Of a DNA stretch of 10,545 bases, positions 1 through 5,413 are shown one piece after another. The notes beneath the pieces were generated by a model. That model was not told where the DNA came from. It worked only from the letters and a program-made list of their open reading frames with translations, and did not search any database. The position numbers and the translations under genes are program-made. Numbering within the stretch: the stretch's first letter is position 1; each line of letters begins with the position of its first letter. This DNA comes from JBFMAE01 sp040756085 (GTDB lineage: Bacteria > Desulfobacterota > BSN033 > UBA1163). The stretch covers positions 1 to 10,545 of the forward strand of contig JBFMAE010000342.1 of the NCBI GenBank assembly GCA_040756085.1, written 5' to 3'.

Positions 1-43
1 CTGGAGACAAAATCAACTTTGCTTTTTGGCTCTTCTTTGGCAT
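1..43 (-). CDS. 5' end of a divergent gene, possibly a transposase (partial)
   Basis: Only the first 14 codons are in the window, running off the left edge: M-P-K-K-S-Q-K-A-K-L-I-L-S-P. The start is well supported: an ATG (43 to 41, minus) preceded by GGAGGG (56 to 51) at a 7-nt spacing, and a near-consensus promoter further upstream. The lysine-rich start followed by K-L-I-L-S-P resembles the beginning of IS630-type transposases (recollection, and far too short to prove). If so, an insertion sequence lies directly upstream of cas4, where the type I-C interference genes would normally be. It could equally be any other divergent gene. Confidence 0.5.
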   Translation of the reverse strand, partial: MPKKSQKAKLILSP

Positions 44-72
44 ATTGATTCCCTCCAATCGTTTTGGAAATC

Positions 73-101
73 AATATACCAAAACTTCTTATTTATGTAA
101 A
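73..101 (-). promoter_or_regulatory. Sigma70-type promoter for the divergent gene
   Basis: Read on the minus strand, TTTACA (101 to 96) is followed after exactly 17 nt by TATATT (78 to 73). Each hexamer differs from consensus by one or two bases and the spacing is ideal. It points into the gene starting at 43. A perfect 7-bp inverted repeat, GTTTTGG (61-67) and CCAAAAC (79-85), encloses the -10 hexamer, so a regulator bound there would cover the promoter. Confidence 0.6.
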
Positions 102-139
102 TATTTTAATGAAACGTTATACTAGAAGATGATCTGATT

Positions 140-748
140 ATGATTTCTGCTCTCCAACACTACGCGTTCTGTCCCAGGCAGTGCGCCCTTATTCATATTG
201 AACAAGTCTGGGATGAGAATCGCATGACAGCCGAAGGCCGTATCATGCACGAAAGAGTCCATGAGCAAGACCATGAATCCCGGGGGAATGTGCGTATCGA
301 ATACGGAATCCCCATCCGTTCCCTGAGACTTGGTCTGATCGGGAAGGCTGATGTGGTGGAGTTTCATCGTGTTGGTAAGGATATCTGGCAGCCTTTTCCT
401 GTGGAGTACAAGCGAGGAAAGCCAAAGCTCGATCGGTGCGATCTGATCCAGCTTTGTGCCCAGGCCATATGCCTGGAAGAAATGTTGTCGGTTTCTATCC
501 CAAATGGAGCCATATTTTATGGCCGAACCCGAAGGCGTCTTAATGTCTCCTTCGATGATACCCTTAGGCGAGAAACGGAAGAGACGGCGAAACGGGCACG
601 TCAACTGATAAACTCAGGATTAACGCCACTACCGGTTTATGAAAAACGATGTGAAAGGTGTTCTCTCAACGAAGAATGTCTGCCGAAGACTGTCGAGAAA
701 AAGTCCTCGGTGAAGCGTTACTTAAAACGAATGATTGATACGCCATGA
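140..748 (+). CDS. cas4: CRISPR-associated exonuclease Cas4 (type I-C)
   Basis: Cas4 works with Cas1-Cas2 in spacer acquisition, trimming prespacer ends and checking the PAM. The 202-aa product is a RecB-like nuclease with an iron-sulfur cluster. Visible parts are F-C-P-R-Q-C (Cys11, Cys15), His37 in the H-E-R-V-H motif, Asp71 in G-K-A-D-V-V, Glu89 and Lys91 in V-E-Y-K-R-G-K, and a C-terminal cysteine group (Cys171, Cys174, Cys180). All key residues are present. It overlaps cas1 by 4 nt (ATGA), so the two are translationally coupled. The first ATG (140) has no Shine-Dalgarno. The frame is open back to a stop at 110-112, and the upstream codons read L-E-D-D-L-I, which resembles the usual I-C Cas4 N-terminus, so the original start may be lost or a non-ATG codon (CTG at 134) may be used. 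A -10-like TATACT lies at 118-123. Confidence 0.93.
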   Translation: MISALQHYAFCPRQCALIHIEQVWDENRMTAEGRIMHERVHEQDHESRGNVRIEYGIPIRSLRLGLIGKADVVEFHRVGKDIWQPFPVEYKRGKPKLDRCDLIQLCAQAICLEEMLSVSIPNGAIFYGRTRRRLNVSFDDTLRRETEETAKRARQLINSGLTPLPVYEKRCERCSLNEECLPKTVEKKSSVKRYLKRMIDTP

Positions 749-1776
749 AAAAACATCTCAACACCCTTTTTGTGACTACACAAGGAGCCTATCTTTCCAA
801 AGAAGGAGAGACCGTCGTCGTCAAGGTGGATGGAGAGATACGCCTCCGTGTACCGGTCCATACCATCGCCGGGATCGTTTGCTTTGGCAGTGTCTCCTGT
901 AGCCCCTATCTGATGGGATTTTGCGCGGAAAACAATGTGGCAATCAGTTTCTTGTCGGAGCACGGCCGGTTTCTGGCTAAGGTACAGGGTCCTGTTTCAG
1001 GAAATGTTCTTCTCCGAAGGGAGCAATACCGCAAGGCAGATGACCTGAAATTTTCAGCAGAAGTTGCGAAATCTATTCTCACCGGAAAGATTACTAACTG
1101 CCGCACAGTTTTGCAAAGAGCCCTTCGTGACCATGCAAGCAAGATAGAGAAACAGGAGGTCCGCAATGCCGTCATGCGGTTGAATCACTTACTCGAATTT
1201 TTCAATCAGGAACAGCCCCTGGACGTTTTGCGCGGAATTGAGGGAGATGCCGCTCATATTTATTTCAACGTATTCGATCATTTGATTGTTGCCCAGAAGG
1301 AGACCTTTTGTTTCGATGAGCGAAACCGGCGGCCACCACTGGATAATGTGAACTGCCTGCTATCCTTTATTTACACACTTCTCATGCACGATGTACGCTC
1401 AGCATTAGAATCGGTGGGACTTGACCCTGCTGTCGGATTTCTTCACAGGGATCGCCCAGGAAGACCTGGACTCGCCCTCGATTTAATGGAGGAATTCAGG
1501 CCCTATATCGCTGATCGCCTGACCCTTTCCCTGATTAACCTCCAGCAGGTTCAAGATAGGGGTTTTAAAAAGATGGAATCCGGTGCAGTTGTCATGAATG
1601 ACGATGCGCGAAAGACCGTTCTCGTATCGTATCAGGAGCGAAAACAGGAAGAGATATCTCATCCCTTTCTGGACGAGAAGGTGATGATCGGAATGCTGTT
1701 TCACATTCAGGCCATGCTGATGGCGCGGTACTTGCGTGGAGATCTGGACGGTTATCCACCCTTTATCTGGAAATAG
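745..1776 (+). CDS. cas1: CRISPR-associated endonuclease/integrase Cas1 (type I-C)
   Basis: Cas1 is the integrase that inserts new spacers at the leader end of the array as a complex with Cas2. The 343-aa length is normal for I-C. The N-terminal beta domain spans roughly residues 1-85 and the helical catalytic domain follows. The metal-binding residues are in place: Glu166 in G-I-E-G-D, His234 in G-F-L-H-R-D-R-P-G-R, and Asp246/Glu249 in L-D-L-M-E-E-F-R-P. The frame is uninterrupted, so by sequence the enzyme should be active. The start at 745 overlaps the cas4 stop (ATGA). The 80-nt gap to cas2 is longer than usual and carries a 20-bp palindrome. Confidence 0.96.
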   Translation: MKKHLNTLFVTTQGAYLSKEGETVVVKVDGEIRLRVPVHTIAGIVCFGSVSCSPYLMGFCAENNVAISFLSEHGRFLAKVQGPVSGNVLLRREQYRKADDLKFSAEVAKSILTGKITNCRTVLQRALRDHASKIEKQEVRNAVMRLNHLLEFFNQEQPLDVLRGIEGDAAHIYFNVFDHLIVAQKETFCFDERNRRPPLDNVNCLLSFIYTLLMHDVRSALESVGLDPAVGFLHRDRPGRPGLALDLMEEFRPYIADRLTLSLINLQQVQDRGFKKMESGAVVMNDDARKTVLVSYQERKQEEISHPFLDEKVMIGMLFHIQAMLMARYLRGDLDGYPPFIWK

Positions 1777-1799
1777 GGAAGGTCTGGTGTTTGCCATCT

Positions 1800-1823
1800 G
1801 TAGGGGCAGATCATGATCTGCCC
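1800..1823 (+). repeat. REP-like palindrome with GTAG foot
   Basis: The tetranucleotide GTAG (1800-1803) is followed directly by a perfect 20-bp palindrome at 1804-1823 (arms GGGCAGATCA and TGATCTGCCC). A GTAG foot plus a stem is the layout of REP elements moved by RAYT (Y1 HUH) transposases. Repeats beginning GTAGGGGC are, from recollection, widespread in several bacterial phyla. It sits in the cas1-cas2 gap 33 nt before the cas2 ATG and could form a hairpin in the operon mRNA. A RAYT-type transposase is encoded in this same window at 5414-6406, but no link between the two is shown. There is no T-tract, so it does not look like an intrinsic terminator. Confidence 0.6.
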
Positions 1824-1856
1824 GCTTCCGTTTATCCGGGAATAAAGGAGAGCGCA

Positions 1857-2147
1857 ATGTTTGTATTGATAAGCTACGATGTGTCCACAACAGATCCAAA
1901 AGGCCCCCGTCGTTTGAATCGTGTCGCAAAGACCTGTAAGGATTACGGTCAGCGAGTTCAGTATTCTGTTTTCGAATGCATCGTGGACCCTGCTCAGTGG
2001 GCCGTCTTGAAACAACGACTCATTGATCAAATTGATCAGGAGTATGACAGTTTGCGTTTCTATTATCTCGGTTCAAACTGGCGGCGTCGGGTTGAGCATA
2101 TCGGGGCAAAGAAAACGATTGATCAGGAAGGGCCATTGATTGTTTGA
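1857..2147 (+). CDS. cas2: CRISPR-associated protein Cas2 (type I-C)
   Basis: Cas2 is the small ferredoxin-fold dimer that bridges two Cas1 dimers in the spacer-integration complex. The 96-aa product starts M-F-V-L-I-S-Y-D-V-S, with the family's conserved Asp at residue 8. It continues through R-V-Q-Y-S-V-F-E-C and ends with F-Y-Y-L-G and R-V-E-H-I-G followed by G-P-L-I-V. The length is normal and the gene complete. The ATG at 1857 is preferred over longer in-frame starts because AAAGGAG (1844-1850) lies 6 nt upstream and the family N-terminus begins here. It is the last cas gene before the leader and repeat. Confidence 0.95.
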   Translation: MFVLISYDVSTTDPKGPRRLNRVAKTCKDYGQRVQYSVFECIVDPAQWAVLKQRLIDQIDQEYDSLRFYYLGSNWRRRVEHIGAKKTIDQEGPLIV

Positions 2148-2332
2148 ATATATGTTGCGAACCGGAAGTGGACATGATTTTCCTAGAGGGTTCGCAGGTG
2201 ATGTAAATTATAGAAATTGCAAAATATATTTCAAAAGCTCTTTGACAACAGAATATTGTTGGGGGCAATTTGGACGTGATACGCGGATGTTATGAGAATA
2301 ATGCTTATAAAGCATAGAGTTATTTATATATG
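2148..2332 (+). promoter_or_regulatory. Type I-C CRISPR leader
   Basis: This AT-rich 185 bp lies between cas2 and the single repeat, the normal leader position. It contains an 8-bp perfect inverted repeat, TGCGAACC (2156-2163) and GGTTCGCA (2189-2196), with a 25-nt loop; from recollection this pair recurs downstream of cas2 in I-C loci. Also visible are TTGACA (2242-2247), the pair CAACA/TGTTG around 2246-2261, and a perfect palindrome with arms ATGCTT (2301-2306) and AAGCAT (2310-2315), 17 nt before the repeat. The leader shows no sign of truncation. No good -10 element is seen at the correct spacing from TTGACA. Confidence 0.7.
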
Positions 2333-2362
2333 GTCGCTCCCCGCGCGGGAGCGTGGATGAAG
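2333..2362 (+). CRISPR. Solitary, 3'-degenerate type I-C CRISPR repeat
   Basis: The repeat begins GTCGCTCCCCGCG at 2333. It has a perfect 7-bp stem, CGCTCCC (2335-2341) and GGGAGCG (2347-2353), around a 5-nt loop, and continues GTGGAT. I-C repeats usually end GTGGATTGAAAC; here the end reads GTGGATGAAG, missing one T and diverging after GAA. No second copy is visible downstream or elsewhere in the window on either strand, so there are no spacers. A degenerate 3' end is typical of the leader-distal terminal repeat, so this is best read as a hybrid or terminal repeat left after the array was lost. Confidence 0.85.
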
Positions 2363-2521
2363 TTGCGGTGTTCACGATATTGACAAATAGAAGTTTAATA
2401 TTACTACCATTTTCTAATACCTTATTCTTTGAATTCCTAAAAGGACGAGTTGGAACCTATGGAAATTCATCATCATCGATTCACGGGTCTTAACCTGCCC
2501 TTTAGGCAGAGGAGATTTTCT

Positions 2522-2606
2522 ATGAAGAGAATTTGTTTTGGGTTATCATGGTTGTTTTGATGGCGTTCGGTCTAACGGCCTACGCTGATCCGACCGGACC
2601 TCTGAC
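2522..2606 (+). pseudogene. Frameshifted 5' remnant of a small secreted-protein gene
   Basis: An ATG at 2522, with AGGAG about 8 nt upstream, opens M-K-R-I-C-F-G-L-S but hits a stop after three more codons. A second frame opening at ATG 2548 continues as M-V-V-L-M-A-F-G-L-T-A-Y-A-D-P-T-G-P. Joined by a single-base correction near 2547 the two give a textbook Sec signal peptide (basic n-region, hydrophobic core, A-Y-A cleavage site). After about 2606 the frame only runs antisense to the 3' end of the response regulator, so the rest of the gene is missing. The mature protein cannot be identified. Confidence 0.45.
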
Positions 2607-2987
2607 TTATTCCATAGCCTTTTTTACTGCATCCAACAATATCGGTGGATCATATGGCTTCATCAGGTAAAAACAAGCACCTGCTTTATAAGCCCTTTCC
2701 TCACATCCTGCAATTCCGGTCAGGATGACGATGGGAATATCACGGGTATCGGTAGACTGTTTCAACCGCTCGGCAACGGCAAACCCACCCCCTCCGGGTA
2801 TCATAATATCAAGGATAATCAGGTTCGGTTTCTCCTTTTGTGCCATCGAAAATGCCTGAACAGAGTCAAAGGCCAAAACGACATCATACCCGTGTGCTTT
2901 TAGCCTGACTTTCAATGCCTTGGCAACATCCTGCTCATCATCCACAACAAGAATCTTTCTTTTCATCATCTTGCCCTTATTCCACAT
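2607..2987 (-). CDS. Single-domain response regulator (receiver domain only)
   Basis: This 126-aa CheY-like receiver has no output domain. The acidic pair Asp16-Asp17, the phospho-acceptor Asp60 in L-D-I-M-I-P, Thr90 in I-L-T-G, and Lys110 in M-K-P-Y are all present. It is therefore a competent phosphorylation target that probably signals by protein-protein contact or in a phosphorelay. The loop after the acceptor is G-G-G-G-F. The annotated ATG (2987) has AGGAG 8 nt upstream; Met7 or Met8 would fit the family N-terminus equally well. No histidine kinase is visible nearby, so the partner is unknown. Confidence 0.9.
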   Translation of the reverse strand: MWNKGKMMKRKILVVDDEQDVAKALKVRLKAHGYDVVLAFDSVQAFSMAQKEKPNLIILDIMIPGGGGFAVAERLKQSTDTRDIPIVILTGIAGCEERAYKAGACFYLMKPYDPPILLDAVKKAME

Positions 2988-3368
2988 TCTCCATTCTCCT
3001 AATAATTTATTAGAGGGATTTTTTCCTACAAACCTCCTTTTAATCCCTTTTCAATGATAAAGGCAACTTCTTTGCCAATTTATTCAGATAAAAACCAATG
3101 AAAATAACCTATTGAAATTTAAGAAAAAAATTTTTAATGCCCAAATTTACTCCTGAAATAGGTGATAATAAAATGCCGTCAATTGTCACTTAAGTAGCAA
3201 ATATCGTCTTTTGAAAATAGACCGGATGAACTTTCTGATCTCTCTGTATCTGGCTTTTCGATTTTTAAGGTCGAAGATAGAGAATTATGATAATATTATA
3301 TAGAGATCCCCACTTACCCCGCTCAGGGAGGATGAGACAGACCAACGCCAGCAGAAGGAATTTCAACC
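2988..3368. other. AT-rich intergenic region between divergent genes
   Basis: This 381-bp divergent intergenic stretch has no coding region I can support. It must hold the promoters of the response regulator (minus) and the sirtuin (plus). On the plus strand TATGAT (3286-3291) within an AT-rich run is the best -10 candidate for the sirtuin, but no convincing -35 accompanies it. No sigma54-type GG...GC promoter was recognised. The sirtuin ribosome site AGAAGGAA (3353-3360) lies 8 nt before its ATG. Confidence 0.5.
2999..3048 (-). promoter_or_regulatory. Inverted repeats in the response-regulator 5' leader
   Basis: Two inverted repeats lie just upstream of the regulator. The first is perfect: CTAATAA (2999-3005), one T, then TTATTAG (3007-3013). 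Its gene-proximal arm overlaps the AGGAG ribosome site (3000 to 2996, minus). The second pairs AGGGATT (3014-3020) with AATCCCT (3042-3048). Either could be an operator or an mRNA hairpin limiting ribosome access. Function is inferred from position only. Confidence 0.3.
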
Positions 3369-4073
3369 ATGAACAAAAACCTGGATGAAAGAATAGAAAT
3401 TTTTGCCAAATTACTCTATAAGTCTCGTTATCCGGTTTTTTTCACAGGAGCCGGGATCAGCACGGAATCGGGTCTTCCCGATTTCAGAGGACCGAACGGC
3501 ATCTGGACCCGTCAAGAGAAAGGGCTTCCACCCCGGCCGTCCACTAAACCATGGGATTCCTTTAAGCCCAATAGCGGCCACCTCGCCATCATGGAGCTCC
3601 AAAAGATTGGAAAACTTAAATTCTTGATTTCACAGAATGTGGATAATCTCCATTTGAAATCGGGGATACGGCCGGACCTTCTGGCAGAACTGCATGGAAA
3701 TATCGCAAAACTTCGATGCACCTGGTGTGGGAAGACCGTTGATCGGTCAGCCGGTGAAACGATTTGTTCATGTGGTGGGGCTTTCACCCGCAGTGTGGTC
3801 GATTTCGGTCAGCCCCTTCCGGAAAGAGATCTCATGCTTTCTTTTGAACATTCACGAAAGAGCGACCTGTTTGTTGTTGTCGGCTCCAGTCTTGTTGTGA
3901 CACCCGCCGCTGACATGCCTAAAGAGGCTCTCCGTTCTGGTGCAAAACTCATCATCCTCAATGAGGGCAAAACACCATTTGACATTTATGCTCATCTGAG
4001 ATTTTTTGAAAAGATTGGGGAAGTGCTGCCCAGGACGGTGAAACGACTTAAGATTTTGATGGGCCTTGAATGA
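3369..4073 (+). CDS. Sir2-family NAD-dependent protein deacylase, SIRT6/7-like
   Basis: Sirtuins remove acyl groups from lysines using NAD+. This complete 234-aa protein has the whole catalytic core: G-A-G-I-S (27-31) with P-D-F-R-G (37-41), Q-N-V-D-N-L-H (89-95), and the catalytic His109 in E-L-H-G-N. A zinc module follows with Cys117, Cys120, Cys133 and Cys135 (C-x2-C then a compact C-x-C), then G-S-S-L (172-175). Instead of the F-G-E-x-L-P seen in CobB-type enzymes it has V-D-F-G-Q-P-L-P-E-R-D-L. Together with G-I-W-T-R-Q-E-K-G-L and the C-terminal K-I-L-M-G-L-E, this resembles SIRT6 (D-S-L-P-D-R-D-L, G-V-W-T-M-E-E-R-G-L). The comparison is from memory. The gene stands alone with its own ribosome site, and substrates are not evident. 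Confidence 0.93.
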   Translation: MNKNLDERIEIFAKLLYKSRYPVFFTGAGISTESGLPDFRGPNGIWTRQEKGLPPRPSTKPWDSFKPNSGHLAIMELQKIGKLKFLISQNVDNLHLKSGIRPDLLAELHGNIAKLRCTWCGKTVDRSAGETICSCGGAFTRSVVDFGQPLPERDLMLSFEHSRKSDLFVVVGSSLVVTPAADMPKEALRSGAKLIILNEGKTPFDIYAHLRFFEKIGEVLPRTVKRLKILMGLE

Positions 4074-4164
4074 AGGGATAAGGATAAGGTTGAGTCTTAG
4101 CCTTAACACTTAAAATAGCATTGATATAAAAAAGAATGTTAGGCTCCCTTTTATAAGACAGCTT

Positions 4165-5340
4165 ATGCTACATTTCGAAGACAGAATTAAAATATTACAA
4201 GACAAGATACAGGAGGAAGAACTGTCCGCTGTTCTGTTGTTCTATTCACGGGACGTACTCTATTATACGGGCACAGCGCAGCCATCATACCTTGTGGTAA
4301 TACCTAAAGATTATTTCCTTTTTGTTAAAAGCGGCTTTGATTTTGCGTTAAATGATGCATTCATTCCAAAGGGTAGAATAAGAGAAGAGCGTAAATTAGA
4401 AAATATTTATAAAGAAGTATTTCTCAGATTACCGACCAATAAGAGGATTGGGACTGAGATAGACATCCTACCAGCAGAAGAATTTTGCAGGTTCAAGGAG
4501 ACTTTTTTCGGTTATGAATTTGTCAATGTTTCACCTGCAATCTTAGAACAGAGAAAAAGGAAGGATGCATCTGAAATCGATAAAATTAAAGCCGCTTGTG
4601 AGGCAATTGATATGGGCCATCATGCGGTTTTGTCGACTCTAAGGGAGGGAACAACAGAACTTGAACTTGCCGCCGCTGTTGAAAACGCCCATAGATTAGC
4701 CGGACATGAAGGAATATTTTTCATTAGACAACCTGATTTTTTTATGAGCAGAGGCCCTATTTCCTCTGGCCCAAACCTTTTCAAGATTAGCGGAGTTGTC
4801 TATACGATAACGGGGGTGGGCTTAAGCCCATCGGTTCCAGCCGGACCTTCCAGAAGATCAATTTTAAGGGGAGACCTGATTATTGTTGACATCCCAACGT
4901 TGGTAGACGGCTACCATGCAGACCAGACAAGGAGCTATATTTTAGGGAAGGCCGATGAAAAGACTGAAACCTTATATAGTCATCTAAAAGAGATCGCTGA
5001 TTACCTCATACAAACTATTAAACCGGGATTGAAATGCAGTGAAATTTATCAAATGGCAATAGAAAAATCGAAAGAGCTCAAGGTTACCGATGCTTTCTTA
5101 AATTTTGGGAGAGGAAGAAAGAGTCGTATGATTGGACATGGTATCGGATTAGAATTAAATGAGCCGCCTATTCTCTCTATGTATGATGATTCTGAAGTTT
5201 CTGATGGTTGCGTAGTTGCTTTGGATATGCACATGATGGATGAGAATATTGGTGTGGTTAAATTGGAAGACATGATCTTAATCACTAATAACGGAAATGA
5301 GATCTTGACTAGAAGCCCGAGGAAACTTTTTGAGCTATAA
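4165..5340 (+). CDS. M24-family metallopeptidase (Xaa-Pro peptidase/creatinase fold)
   Basis: The 391-aa protein has a creatinase-type N-terminal domain (about 1-130) and a pita-bread M24 catalytic domain (about 140-385). This is the architecture of Xaa-Pro aminopeptidases and dipeptidases, which cut next to proline. Metal-ligand positions visible are Asp242 and Asp253 (V-D-I-P...H-A-D-Q-T-R), His325 (G-H-G-I-G-L-E) and Glu368 (K-L-E-D). The ligand normally supplied by Glu in I-E-P-G appears as Asp354 in A-L-D-M-H, and the usual second His of H-E-P-P is Asn332. The substrate is therefore uncertain and a non-peptidase role is possible. The gene is visibly more AT-rich than its neighbours. No strong ribosome site precedes the ATG. 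Confidence 0.88.
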   Translation: MLHFEDRIKILQDKIQEEELSAVLLFYSRDVLYYTGTAQPSYLVVIPKDYFLFVKSGFDFALNDAFIPKGRIREERKLENIYKEVFLRLPTNKRIGTEIDILPAEEFCRFKETFFGYEFVNVSPAILEQRKRKDASEIDKIKAACEAIDMGHHAVLSTLREGTTELELAAAVENAHRLAGHEGIFFIRQPDFFMSRGPISSGPNLFKISGVVYTITGVGLSPSVPAGPSRRSILRGDLIIVDIPTLVDGYHADQTRSYILGKADEKTETLYSHLKEIADYLIQTIKPGLKCSEIYQMAIEKSKELKVTDAFLNFGRGRKSRMIGHGIGLELNEPPILSMYDDSEVSDGCVVALDMHMMDENIGVVKLEDMILITNNGNEILTRSPRKLFEL

Positions 5341-5354
5341 AGAAGTTAGGAAAG

Positions 5355-5378
5355 GGGACGTAGGTTCAAATGCAACTT
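5355..5378 (+). repeat. Left arm of the 24-bp inverted repeat
   Basis: It begins GGGACGTAGGTTC and ends GCAACTT. It is the exact reverse complement of 6405-6428, with no mismatch over 24 bp. Confidence 0.9.
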
Positions 5379-5413
5379 GACGAAGGGTGAGAAAATAAGT
5401 AGGATGGAGCCCT

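Noticed and set aside
3..125. Open plus-strand frame with hydrophobic residues that might be the end of a cas7-like gene
   Set aside because: Its residues do not resemble a Cas7 C-terminus, composition is AT-driven, and the opposite strand has a better-supported gene start and promoter.
1483..2030. Overlapping minus-strand frames across cas1 and cas2
   Set aside because: Antisense shadows of clear cas genes with no start signals.
2380..2403. TTGACA after the CRISPR repeat as a promoter for the signal-peptide remnant
   Set aside because: No acceptable -10 hexamer at 15-19 nt spacing.
2363..2521. Search for further CRISPR repeats or spacers downstream of the single repeat
   Set aside because: No second copy of the GTCGCTCCC stem or GTGGAT tail is present at array spacing or elsewhere.
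3332..3388. Possible 18-aa upstream ORF (M-R-Q-T-N-A-S) overlapping the sirtuin start
   Set aside because: The GGGAGG is only about one base from its ATG, too close for normal initiation, and the sirtuin has its own better-placed site.
4085..4105. TAAGG/CCTTA hairpin after the sirtuin as a terminator
   Set aside because: Only a 5-bp stem and no T-run follows.
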